This document shows positions 46,053-56,725 of a stretch of 64,000 bases of DNA, one piece after another. The DNA comes from Heloderma charlesbogerti (lineage: Eukaryota; Chordata; Lepidosauria; Squamata; Helodermatidae). Positions within the stretch are counted from its first letter, which is position 1, and each line of letters begins with the position of its first letter. Below the pieces are notes generated by a model. That model searched no databases and was not told where the DNA came from. It saw only the letters and a program-made list of their open reading frames with translations. Where the stretch lies: NCBI GenBank assembly GCA_026122225.1, contig JANEZZ010002668.1:558001-622000 (forward strand), read 5' to 3'. The position numbers and the translations under genes are program-made.

Positions 46053-47664
46053 CACCAGTGTCTCCTTGCAAGAGGGAGTGGTTGCAGGCCACCTGAAAGA
46101 GACAGTGGTGAGACCACACCTGAAGAACTCCTCCCTGGACCCAGAAGATCTCAGTAAGTTTAGTCCAGTTGCAAGGTTCCTTTTTCCTGGGCTAGGTTCT
46201 TGAGCAGGTAGTTGCCAACCAGTGGCAAACACCCTTGGACGTGACTGATTATCTGGATCAATTTCAGCCAGGTTTCAGACTGTGTTAGGTCACCCAGCAT
46301 GATGACTTATGTCAGCAGAGAGATGGGAGAGTGTGACCTTGTTGATTCTCCTTGATCTCTTGGCAGCTTTCAATACCATCAACCATGGTATCCTTCCAGG
46401 GCAATTGTCTGAGTTGGGAGTGGGAGGTATTGCATTACAGGGATTTCACTCTTACTTGGATGGTCAGCTCCAGAATGTGGTGCTTGGGGAATATTTCTTG
46501 GCCCATTAATTCTCTAGTATGAGGTTCCACAGGGGTTGGTTTTGTCCCTCATGCTGTTCAACATCTGCATGAAACAGTTGAGTTTTAGAGTACATTGTCA
46601 TTGTTATGCTGATGACATGCAACTCTATTTCTCCTTTTCATCTTCATCAGGTGAAGCTATGGATGTGCTAGATCTGTGCTTGGCTGCAACAATGGACTGG
46701 ATGAAGGCTAATAAACTGAAGCTCAATCCAGATAAGACTGAGATACTGTTGGTGGGTGGTTCTTCTGACTGGATGGAGGGTGCTTAACTTGTCCTGTATG
46801 GGGTTGCCCCACCCTGAAGGAGCAGGTTTGTAGCTTGGGGGTCCTCCTTGAGCCATCTTTGTCACTTGAGGCTCAGGTGGCCTCAGTGGCATGGAGTGCC
46901 TTCTACCAACTTTGGTTGGTGGCCTAGCTATGCCCCTATCTGGACAGGGATAACCTGGCTTCAGTTGTCTATTCTTGGTCATGATAGATTACTGCAATGC
47001 GCTTTATGTGGGGCTGCCTTTGAAAATGGTTCAGAAGCTGCAGCTTGTGCAAAATGTGGCGGCCAGATTGATAATGGGGACCAGAAGGTCTGAACATATA
47101 ACACTGATTCTGGACCACTTGCACTGGCTGCCTGTATGTTTCTGAGCCTGATTTAAAGTTCTGGTTTTGATCTATAAAGCCTTACATAGCTCAGGACTGC
47201 AATAATTGATGAAGCGCCTCTTCCGCAATGAATCTAGCCATATACTACACTGATCATTTAAAGCCCTCTTCTGAGAGAGGCTCAGAAGGTAACAACAAAG
47301 GAGAGGGCCTTCTCAGTGGTGGGTCCCCCATTATAGAACAATCTCCCCAGTGAGGCCTGCCTGGCACCAACATCGTCATCTTTTCAGTGCCAAGTTAAGA
47401 CCTTCCCATACTCTCAGGCATTTGGCAGCATATGATAAGGTCCAGGAATTTTTTTATTGTTGATTCTTAAAATTGTTCATGTATCTCTTTGTGTATTGTC
47501 TGTTTATATGTGCGTAGGTAAATGGTTTTTTATATTATGTACAATGTCACATTTTTAGGGTTTTTAATCTTCATAAGAGATTAAAAAGAGATTAAAGCTC
47601 AGAGAGCTTTGGCTATTGGGTAGAATAGAAATGTAATGAATGAAAGAATGAATGAATGAACTTG
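46053..47664 (+). mobile_element. L2-like LINE, 5'-truncated
   Basis: Plus-strand L2 with LLILLDLLAAFNTINHGIL (46327 onwards), SLMLFNICMK, HCYADDMQLYFSF with intact YADD at 46605-46616, and ANKLKLNPDKTEILLVGGSS. The C-terminal region continues in shifted frames. The tail with GGCTATTGGGTAGAATAGAA and an impure (AATG)n end closes at about 47664. Stops near 46510 and 46785 break the protein. Confidence 0.87.
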
Positions 47665-48360
47665 CCCTTAGTCATGAAGTAACATCCTAATTGTTTCAGT
47701 GGGCATAGTTTAGGAGAAAGCAACTAACTTTTCATGTGCCCTCAGTGTTTAATTGTACTGAGCGAAAGAATGTTTAGGGTTTGGATACCTTCAGTGTGTT
47801 CCTCGACTGTAATGTTCATGAATGTAGCTATATTTATGTCACCTGTATAGATGACAAATGTGTTGGCATCATAATGTATGGGAAATATTCTTTAATAGAG
47901 ACAGGCACAGTGATATCCAGGTGGAAGCACCATAGAGTCATCTTACCCCGTTAGCATTCTTGAGCAACTACTGAACAGGAGATTCCAACAAAACCTTACA
48001 TTACTACTATCTTCAATATATATATAGTGCAGGGAATGAGAAAATTACTAATCTCTTGCAACTGATTGGGCTTGCCTACCAGTGCTCTGTTTAGGATGTT
48101 GCCACAGCAACAAAGGAGTCTCCCTTGGCAACGTATCATCCCTCAGTGTGTGTAGCTTTGTTCTGGTGGATCATATACCCAGAGGCCCCACATAATTACT
48201 TGTAAGATGTGGATTGCTATTATTATAAGGGCTATAATTAATTTTCCCAGATGAGAGTAATAATATTTGTCTCAATATATTATACTATTGCCCTAATAAT
48301 CTTATTTTATTGGCATTGAGTTGCAGAATGTTCATGATGAATACATTCTTTCTCTGAAAA
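47665..48360. other. Single-copy-like DNA; possible RFX X-box
   Basis: No gene. GTTGCCACAGCAAC at 48098-48111 matches the RFX X-box palindrome GTTGCCATGGCAAC at 12 of 14 positions. A further GGCAAC half site lies at 48127-48132. Whether it is bound is unknown. Confidence 0.4.
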
Positions 48361-48363
48361 GGA

Positions 48364-48489
48364 GTGTGTGTGTGTGTGTGTGTGTGTGTTGCTCAAAATG
48401 GGGAGGCCTTATTCCTTGGCAGTAAAGTTCGTCTTCTCCTGTGGTGGTTATTGTCCTGGGCTCTTTACATGCTGACAAGGAGGACTGGA

Positions 48490-48525
<36 letters not shown>
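48364..48525. repeat. Opposed (GT)n and (AC)n microsatellites
   Basis: A (GT)n run occupies 48364-48390 and an (AC)n run 48491-48525, separated by about 100 bp. The two are reverse complements and could pair as a hairpin. Confidence 0.9.
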
Positions 48526-48528
<3 letters not shown>

Positions 48529-48937
48529 GATGTGGAATAAATTTTCCAGCGGTTGTGGTACAGAAACCCCCAGCAAGTGTATCCAGGCGCAGTTAAGAGG
48601 CAACAGGCAAGCTCTGTTTCTGGCCTTTTGTTTTCTCAGAAAAGAAGATTCTCAATTCTGTATCTTAGATGCTGATAGAATATCTGAAGTGCTTTTCTAG
48701 CCAGCTTCTTTCTGGGCTTTATCATCAGAAAATCCATCCCAGTGCTTTATCCACCCCACCCCCATCACACACAGCTGTTGTTAGGACTGCAGCTAAGTTC
48801 AGAGGGAACGGGGAAGCCTGAGGGGAGACAGACCACATTATTGTCCCTGCTAATCAGAAGGTCCCACTGCTTAGTACCTGCGAGTCATGGCTCAGCCACA
48901 ACACTGGTGGAGGCACCATGGCTGTAGCCTCCTCAGG

Positions 48938-49240
48938 GAAGTTAACCAGGCACCATCTTTATCGTCTTTTCAGCATCATGTGAAGACTTTATTATTCCGC
49001 CAGGCCCTTAAGCTAGCGTTTTAAACAAACAAAATCTGGACTCTCTCTGTACATGCTGTGTTTGATTTTATGAAATGAGCTGCTGATTGATTGCATTTTA
49101 ATGCTGCATTTCCGTGGGTTTAAAAAATGTTTTGCCATTATTTTCTGTTTCAGTTTTTCTTCTTGTTTTGTAAGCTGCCCAGGGAAGATGTGTTAATGGG
49201 CTGCTATATAAATCTAGTAATCATTCAAGTAATAAAGAAA
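48938..49240 (+). mobile_element. L2-like LINE 3' end
   Basis: It matches the end of the L2 ORF and its 3' UTR. ACCAGGCACCATCTTTATCG and CATGTGAAGACTTTATTATT correspond to the LAPTLYSFWRQVKTFLF region of the copy at 15430. The tail closes with GTAAGCTGCCCAGGG and ends AT-rich near 49240. No frame is open. Confidence 0.65.
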
Positions 49241-49613
49241 GAATTCAGAGATATTGTTTGGGGATCCTTTTTTCATATATTGCAACAATACTCTTTGCTG
49301 TCAGGGGAATATCCATGAGTAATAGCCTTTATGAGTACTTTTGCATTTTGAGGGTGAACTGCTGTTCTCTAGAGGCAGAACTAGTAATTCTTGTGACTTA
49401 TTGATTGCCATTCTCTACAGTTCCTGTCCTCAGAAAGTAAATTGCTGCTAGCATGCCGGAATAAGTTTGTGTGATCAATAGGAATAACTTGCACTACTTA
49501 TTTTATTATTTATTCTGTGACAGTTTTAAAAATCATTGGTAAATTATTCACATGGATTCATAATTATTTAAAATTTGCTTGGAATGAAAATGTAGAAAGA
49601 AAATTAATGAACT

Positions 49614-50330
49614 GTTAGTTGTCGGGCGGCCTCCTCTAGCTTTTAGGAATAGGGTGGGTAATCAAGAAAGGAGACCACAAGGTTTAAATAATAAAATTTT
49701 AAAAGTTTACTGAACAGTATTATTATTAGGGGGAAAATTACAATTGGAATGGTTACAACGCATGCATGCATGCATGCGTGCTCACGCACACACACACAAA
49801 CAGCAAAAACATAAGAGCAAATAGATAAGAAAATAACCAGAGTTCCTAACTAGACTGCATTCCTATTTTCTTTAAATTCTTTTCAATAATATCTTACTGT
49901 CTGAATCTCTAAGCATTCAGCTTTTCCTAAGCAGTGCTCTGGTTTTCTTCCTCTTTCTGATTCTTCTTTTTTTCCCACCTTCCTATCACTTTCAGCCTCC
50001 CTCTACCTTCTAAAAAACTCCTTGTTGCCTCTACATTTTATAAGTTAAAGCTAGCTAGTGCTCTTGTAACTCTTGACCAATCAGGAAGGCTCACCCTTGC
50101 CCCAATTTTCTTCTGATGTGCTCCTTGCAAACATTTCTGCAAAAAGTTCTGAAACCTATTTTTCTCTGAGAGCAGATACTTCTGCACCCAAGAAGCAAGG
50201 TTCCTGATCTGCAGCTGACGGTCCTGTCCTCTTTCTTGCTCTGCAGACTTACTGGCAACTGCCTGAACATTTGACCTTTTGGTTAAAAAATACAGATACA
50301 GTGATTAACCCTTTAACAGCCAGATTATAT
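49614..50330. other. Unclassified block, possibly an antisense LTR
   Basis: It starts TGTTAGTTGTCGGGCGG and could end CCCTTTAACA, a weak TGTTA...TAACA inverted terminus. It includes an (ATGC)n run (about 49761-49777) and short CA runs. A minus-strand AATAAA-rich region lies near the start. No target duplication supports the boundaries. Confidence 0.3.
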
Positions 50331-50356
50331 ACAAAGCATTTTCAGTTGAAGATCTT

Positions 50357-50433
50357 AAAATGTATGGGTGAATAAAAAGGGCTTCATTTCTTCTGATACC
50401 AGGTGAAGGCCTTTTTATTCACCCATGCATTTT
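50357..50433. repeat. L2-derived inverted repeat (30-bp arms)
   Basis: The left arm 50357-50386 and right arm 50404-50433 are reverse complements at 28 of 30 positions, with a 17-nt loop. The right arm, with GGTGAAGGCCTTTTTATTC, is recognisable as the L2 3' end. This is therefore a foldback of an L2 tail. Confidence 0.8.
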
Positions 50434-50500
50434 AACAGCTTGTACTAAAAAAATGTCTTAAGAGATCATCTCATTTTTCAGGTCTTAAAAAAAGGGTTAA

Positions 50501-50920
50501 GGGTGTGATCCTATTGATGCTCGTGATGCTCAGAAGCCTCCAAACTTGGAGGCTTATGAGTATCCAGTGTAGAGCAGGAGATGTGGCGGAGGAGTTCCTT
50601 AGCTCTACCATGCCTCCCGCTCTGCATTTCAGCTAGATGGGCTTTTTTGCTCATCTAGCTGGGGAAGGAAGGAGGTTGCAGAGGCCTCGGGATACCGCAT
50701 AATCCAGCCTCTCCAGTCCCCTCCCCACCCACTGGAACTCCCCCTTTACCTCCTCTCTGAGGCCGCTGGTGTGGCTCTCTCTGCACTGGCTGCGAGGGAG
50801 CAGGGAGCACGGATCCCTGGGTCCAAGGCTGGAGCGCTGTCTCTGACCTTGGATCCAGGAATTCCAAGTGTCCTATCCCCTCCCCCCAAGACACTGTCTA
50901 GGGGCCATATGATTGATCCC
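50501..50920. mobile_element. 420-bp MITE of the GGGYGCAATCC group
   Basis: It starts GGGTGTGATCCTATTG and ends CCATATGATTGATCCC, flanked by TAA and TTA. The AGCTAGATGGGC and GCTCATCTAGCTGG motifs form an internal hairpin. The right part matches 2513-3399. Confidence 0.65.
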
Positions 50921-51174
50921 TTACAATTAACCTTTTAACAACCAGACTAAATACAACATAATTTCTGTTCTTTCACAGTATGTGAAGTGATTTGAACCCT
51001 GAATATGCTATTAAAAAGGCTTATTCAATATGCATAGGATCAGGCTGCTACTGTCATGTTTGTTAGGTTTTTGGTGTCTCACTGTGTAACAGGTTTTCCT
51101 CTTCTCATTAGCTTGGTTCTATGAATGTTTCCCCTGTACCATCTCATATCACCAAAAGCCAATGGGATACTAAT

Positions 51175-51369
51175 ATGGATCACTGCCTTGTTGTGGCGAA
51201 GGGGCTTGCGTAACTCAGTGAAGCCATAAGCTATGCCGTGCAGAGCCACCCAAGACAGACAGGTCATGGTGGAAAGTTCTGACAAAATGTGGTCCACTGG
51301 AGAAAGAAATGGCAACCCACTCCAGTATTCTTGCCAAGAAAACCCCATGGAACGTCTCTCTATGGTCAT
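51175..51369 (+). mobile_element. BovB 5' fragment
   Basis: It carries ATGGATCACTGCCTTGTTGT, TCATGGTGGAAAGTTCTGAC, and CAACCCACTCCAGTATTCTT followed by GCCAAGAAAACCCCATGGAA. The last two blocks match the 5' region of the longer BovB at about 44060-44140, read in the opposite orientation. It extends further 5' than that copy in recognisable sequence. The coding region is absent, which is unusual because LINE copies normally lose the 5' end. Confidence 0.8.
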
Positions 51370-51389
51370 TTCCCTATAAATACAATGAC

Positions 51390-52220
51390 ATAGACTGACA
51401 AACTCTTTATGACATTGTCCATCTATGTCAAAGCATATGCTAGAACCTCAGTAAAGGCAGCAGGCTCTCTTGGAGGAGAGTGTGAGGGAGGCCCAGGAAA
51501 AGAGGGTGGCTTGCTTTCAGGGGGACCATGCCCACCTGGCAAGGGTGCTGCTCTTACTTATAGTGAGGTGCCTGCTTCTCTGCCTGCCCGCCCCATCACC
51601 ACCTGCCTTCTTGCCAACCAGCTGCAGTGCAGGGCTCCCATTCACCATGAGGGAGATCGCGCCTTCCTGGCAAGGGAGGCGCTTAGCTGCCTGCTTGCCT
51701 GTGTGACTGCTGGCTTCCTCCAGGCCCAGCATCTGCCTGCCTGCCTCCGCCTGAGCTTGCTGGCCATCACGGAAGTAGTGCTGCTCATTCTACAGCTGTC
51801 CTGATAGCTGATATCTGTTACCACTGCTTTCCACGTCACCTTTGCCTGGCTGCTGACTCAAGTGAAGTAGCAGCCCTTCAAAGATCATTGCATTTTGCAT
51901 GGCTCCTGGGCTGGCTCAAGTAAAGTGGCACGAGATGGTAGAAGTAAGATTTTGCATGGATCCTGGCTCACATAGCCAACCGAGTGAAACTTGTTAGTTT
52001 TCCCCTCACAAGACTGGCATGCTGTGTGTGGAGTATAGACGGAGTATGATGTTTGGGAGGCAGGCAGCGGGGGGTGGGGATAGCCAGTATACTTGAAGTG
52101 GGATGGACCAAGGATGGCGCCATGAGATGGCCCGTTCCAACACAACCACCACGCTGCACTATGAAAAAGCCTTAAACTGTTTTTCAAGCATTTTCATACA
52201 AATTGCTTATAAAAGCAGGG
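51390..52220. other. Unassigned GC-rich stretch without a gene
   Basis: CTGCCTGCC-rich sequence with frames of up to 131 codons on overlapping strands and no recognisable domain. The origin is unknown. Confidence 0.35.
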
Positions 52221-52224
52221 AGAG

Positions 52225-52276
52225 GGTCTACAATTCATTCCCAAAAGCCTAATATATTGGGAATGAATTGTAGACC
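52225..52276. repeat. Perfect 20-bp inverted repeat (hairpin)
   Basis: The arm at 52225-52244 (GGTCTACAATTCATTCCCAA) is exactly complementary to 52257-52276, with a 12-nt AT-rich loop. A perfect stem of this length in single-copy-like DNA is unusual. No terminator or tRNA context explains it. Confidence 0.95.
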
Positions 52277-52299
52277 TGTTTCTTTGATATAAGATGGAT

Positions 52300-52648
52300 G
52301 ATATGATATAGAAATGTAAGGTTGTTTATTAAACTGTAAGATTGTTAAGGTTATAATTTTTAAAATAGAATGGCATCAGAGGCTGGGGGGTGTTGGAGTT
52401 TAAACTCAATTGTTTAAGGGGGAGGGAGAGGGAGAGGGGGAGGGAAGGGATTTTTTTTCTTCATTTCCTTTCCTCCTCTCTTTCCTTTTTTCCCCCCTTC
52501 CCCCCTTTTTTTCTTCTCTCTCTGTTATTGTGGTGTCCTCATCAGAATATTGTACTGTTGGGAAATTGAAGTATTGATTAGGTTGTTGGTAATTTTGGTA
52601 TTATTTCATTTATAAAAATAAAATAAATAAAAATATATTTAAAAAGAT
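52300..52648 (+). mobile_element. Possible LINE 3' end with polypurine tract
   Basis: A G/A-only stretch (about 52418-52450) is followed by a long C/T-only stretch (about 52451-52525). A tail of TTTATAAAAATAAAATAAAT and poly-A-like sequence then runs to about 52648. G-rich polypurine tracts before an A-rich end are typical of L1 3' UTRs, but no L1 coding sequence is attached. The class is uncertain. Confidence 0.35.
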
Positions 52649-52649
52649 G

Positions 52650-53381
52650 TTGCTGCTGCTGCTGCTGTAAAACCTCTGTGAAAAAGGCAGAATCCATATT
52701 AGGCATAATTAGGAAAGGCATCAAAAATAAAACTGAAAATAAAATAGATTTGCCCTTATACAAATCTATTGCGCAACCACACTTGGAATACTGTGTACAG
52801 TTCTGGTTGTAGGGTTGGAAGTGCAGAGAAGGGCAACTAAAATGATCAAGGGGCTGGGGCAACTCCCTTATGTGGAAAAGTTACAGCAGCTGGGACTGTT
52901 TAGTTTAGAAGGCCAGTAAGGGGAGGTGTACAATATTATTCATGGTGTGAAAAAGTTGGATAGGAAGACACTTTTCTCCCTCTTTTATAATACTAGAACT
53001 CAGGGTCATCCCATGAAGCTGGTTGATGGGAGATTCAGGGAAGATAAAAGGAAGTACTTCTTCACACTGCCCATAGTTAAACTGTGGAATTCTCTACAAG
53101 ATGTAGCGATGGCCACCAATTTGGATGGCTTTAAAAGGGGGTTGGACAAATTCAAGGATAAGGCTATCAATGGCTACTAATCCTGATGGCTACATGCTGT
53201 CTCCAGTATCAGAGGTGGTATGTCTACATACACCAGTTGCTGGGGAACATGACCAGAAGGGTGCTATTGCACTCATGACCTGCTTGTGAGTTTCCCATAG
53301 GCTGATTGGCCATCGTGTGAACAGAATGCTGGACTAGATAGACCCTTGGTTTGATCCAGCTTGGCTCTTATATTCTTATGA
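52650..53381 (+). mobile_element. CR1 LINE 3' end, second subfamily
   Basis: It starts after a (GCT)n run (52652-52668). It encodes remnants of the RT C-terminus (LDRKTLFSLFYNTRTQGHPM, then FFTLPIVKLWNSLQDVAMAT). The 3' UTR has GACCTGCTTGTGAGTTTCCC and ACTAGATAGACCCTTGGTTT. The end is TTATATTCTTATGA at 53381, the CR1-type octamer end. The 5' part is absent. Confidence 0.9.
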
Positions 53382-53947
53382 TTTACAGACAGAGTCTGGT
53401 GTGACCCCTTTTATACAGAATAAAAATGTTGCTGCCATTCGTATTTGGAAATTTTGTGAAAAAGAGAACTATGGCACCCTTTGCTGACCAACTTGTAAAA
53501 AGTTGTATGGTCTTTAGATTTAAGAGTAAAATCCAAACAATACCAGAGATATTTGCATTGTTCTTTCTTTTTGTTCTCAAGCAGTTTTTCTGATGTATCC
53601 AAGGGAACCGGAAGTCTGTGTCCAAAATCAAATCCCAAGGTGCCTTTGGATATTCTAAATAAGTGGAATAGTGTAAGTGCAAGTGAGTTGCGGTTTTGTT
53701 CCCATGCTTCTGGAATAACATAAGGGAAAACACTGGCAATATGCTAGCACCAGAAAGAGAACACTTGTTTAAAAAACCAACAACCCCCACCCCACCCCAC
53801 AATAGAACACACAAGGAGGATGGAGAAGGAAAAAAAGTTCCACATATTTTCACACCTTTCCATTTGTTTGGTTGATAATCCATTCTCACTTTAAGATTAT
53901 GACTGTTGTTGTTTTTAAAATCCTAATGATCTTCAAATTACAATTTT
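53382..53947. other. Open frames of unknown origin between CR1 and NRCAM
   Basis: Two overlapping minus-strand frames (53889-53383, 168 codons; 53638-53411, 75 codons) share DNA. The shorter contains LPVPLDTSEKLLENKKKEQC. Neither matches a family I know. They may be chance or a decayed pseudogene. Confidence 0.25.
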
Positions 53948-54164
53948 TTTATTAAATTGTCATAAATCAAATGGTAGCTTTTTTGCTATAACCAACTGGT
54001 AATAAAAAATTATTTCCAAAAAGATGACACAACCCCAGAATGATAACCTACTACAAAGCCTGCTTTTATCTAGCCTTATTTAGAATTTTTTTCATTTCCA
54101 CACATTTAAAGGGTATCAGTGACAATGTAAGCAATGTTATGATATACAGACTGAACAACAAATT

Positions 54165-56487
54165 AAATTTTAAATCACATTTATTTTAATACAAAATGTG
54201 TTGCACTATTACAGAAGTAATCTTCTCCATGTATTTTCACATGCATGGATAAACTTAGCATCTACATTTAACTGTAAAATTATGCTGGTCTCCAATACTG
54301 TTGGTAAATCTTGGTAGGAATTTTTTTTCCCTTTTGTGCTTTTTCTATCAGTGCTGTATGACTGTTTTGATTCTTGATTTTGGGGGAGAATGGGACCTAT
54401 GAAAACCTTAACTTTTTCCCCAACCTTAAATGTTGGGCTGTTTATAAAGTGAATGTTGCAAATTGTGCTCTATGTACGCAGTATATGCATCATAACTGCA
54501 AAACATGCATTGAGATTCAATGAAAAGCACTGAGACACCTTCTGATAATATTGGATGCCATCTGTCAAGCTCTGCTGCTATGCAGCCTCCATTCATTTAA
54601 ATGGGACATCTATGGAGCTTGCACAAAAAATGAATAGAAGTTACACACCAGCAGGTCTTAGTTGACTGGCACATGACCTAAAAACCTGCAGATAGAAGGC
54701 TGAATATCTCATTACCTCAAATTTTAAATTATATGTATTTAGGTAGATGCTTTCAAATACCATGCATTTCATTGGCTAGAGTACTCCTTACACAGTACAA
54801 CAAAAGCAGGTGTGTTTTTTTTATTTGAAACACCTAGAAGCATATAGCATCTACACTTTAAGTGTATGTACAAATTCAACAAAATATCTACATATAAAAG
54901 CTTACTTAAAATTAAACTTGATGCAAGTTATGAAAAACCAATTTATTGGCAAATGAAACTGAGCATTCCTTCAACCATAGGTTGTTATATAAAATTTCAT
55001 ATTTGGAGGTAAACCATTTATGTGATATAGTGTGTGTGTGTGTTTAGGTAATGTTCTAACAGATGATAGTGGTCATTTGTGGCTAAACTTACTTAGCTTT
55101 TGTCAAATTACTTGAATGCTATAGCTCTTGAGTAGCAATTTACACACTGCTTCATGCCAAGCACATTGGTACAATCTATGTCACAGTAGTCGCTGGGACT
55201 TGGACCACTGGGAAAGGGAGTGTGCTGTTGTGACCATGGTGTCTTAGTATATTATTATGAGAAGAATTGTATTTCCCTGTGTTAGCAAAATATACTAATT
55301 CAGTCATTTTTGTATAAACTGCGTAAGGCCATGAACATGTAAGTTGTATTTGCTTCTCTATAGTTTATCTCCATAAAAGAAAGAAAGAAACCTTAATGAG
55401 CTTTGTGAAACTTAAATATGAACTCTCCTGTATCATTTCAACACATCTGGGAATTTAAAAATAATCAAATTACTTTGGCAATGACAGCAGTTCAATAATC
55501 ATATACTATCGTATCAGCTCAATAGGGACACAATCCATTGGGAACATTTCCTTCACAAGCCCCATCAAAATGTTTAGAGTTGTACAAAAGCCCTTTTGCA
55601 ACTCTCATTTCAGTGTTATCTTACACAGGAAAATGTTCCTGGTGGGTTATGGCCAGTTACAGTACACTACGGAATGCACATTATTTAAAGGCACTGAATG
55701 TATTCTGCCCTGTATGTTTCTGGAATAATTTCTATCTCATTTGAAAATTTCACTTCCATAACTGTACAAATTCCAAAATGCATTATGATGCATATTGTTG
55801 TATGCCCTAAAAAAACCCCAACAACGTATATTGGATGTCAAAAATAGAACACTGTACTGCAGTAATACTTGATAGATTAGAAAGGCTATAAAGTAAGAGA
55901 AGCAAAAAGCAGGTATCAGGATCTCAGTAAGCATCAGCAAATGCAAGTGTCATACTTAAAGTCATTTATCAATCATATACTGTACATACTGTTCCTAACT
56001 GTCTTGCAAAAAGACATCATGATATCTAGACATTAAGTCACCAATTTCACAACAATGTCCACAAAGACATTGAAGTTCTATTTAATACTACTATAACACT
56101 CTGACAATGAAATGGACTTGATATCCAGGGATTCAGTTGAGGACTGCATAACAAAGTATCAAAATCATTTCCAATGGCATAACTGGCTTTGTCTGTGACA
56201 TATGCAGCACTTTGCATGCATTATACTGTACTTTCAGTATTCTTAGTTGACATTGCTCTTTTTTAGTTTATAAAAAAGCAAGTTCTGTGCAAAATGTTTC
56301 CACTTTTGCATTGTGATTCATACTTACTGTTGTTATATAGAGTAACGGTTTCACCTTTATGTACTTATAGCATAAACACTTTGCTGGGTAGAACATTGGT
56401 TTCCTTCATGTCCATAATATGGGGAAGATGTACAAGGGCTTGAAAAAATAATGGAAATGTTGTTGGAAAGGGGCAGAGTTTCTTTAA
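54165..56487 (-). other. NRCAM: Probable NRCAM 3' UTR
   Basis: The 2.3 kb downstream of the NRCAM stop codon is AT-rich and free of recognisable LINE or SINE insertions, unlike the DNA beyond 53.4 kb. Minus-strand AATAAA hexamers lie at 54180-54185 and 53948-53953. Either could end a UTR of 2.3-2.6 kb, which is my recollection of the usual scale for this gene. A Pumilio-type TGTAGATA octamer reads on the minus strand at 54885-54892. A short GT run lies near 55030. The true cleavage site cannot be fixed from sequence alone. Confidence 0.6.
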
Positions 56488-56725
56488 CTAGACAAATGAA
56501 TTCATTGCATTAACTGGGGAAGGAGCCTCAGAACTTTCATTTCCTTCTGCAGGTTCTTTCTCTTTTTTACCACTGTATTGTCCAATAAAGGAGCCATCCT
56601 CATTGAACTGACCATTGACCCCTTCTCCATAGTCAACTAAACTATCATCGCTGTCCTCCTTTTTCACAGTCCTGTCAGAAGGTGTCCTGCTTCCTTTTTT
56701 TAGAGGCTTGTGGTCATCAGCATCA
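56488..56725 (-). CDS. NRCAM: NRCAM terminal coding exon (end of cytoplasmic tail)
   Basis: NRCAM is an L1-family cell adhesion molecule of neurons and glia; its cytoplasmic tail links the membrane to ankyrin and spectrin. The exon begins after a minus-strand acceptor (T-rich tract then CAG, just above 56725). Its first base completes a serine codon, so it enters in phase 2, and 78 further codons run to a TAG stop at 56488-56490. Visible blocks in order are [17 protein letters not shown], the acidic [12 protein letters not shown], the L1-family block [12 protein letters not shown] (ankyrin-binding region) and the end NAMNSFV. The L1-family paralogue neurofascin ends differently, so NRCAM is the best match. 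The frame is intact and the acceptor normal, so the gene looks functional. No earlier exon is seen between 56.7 and 64 kb, so the preceding exon lies outside the window. Identification is from remembered family sequence; the splice site and frame are read directly. Confidence 0.95.

Noticed and set aside
51409..51804. 131-codon frame with hydrophobic end
   Set aside because: GC-rich CTGCC-repeat DNA gives open frames on both strands here; there is no signal of a real exon.
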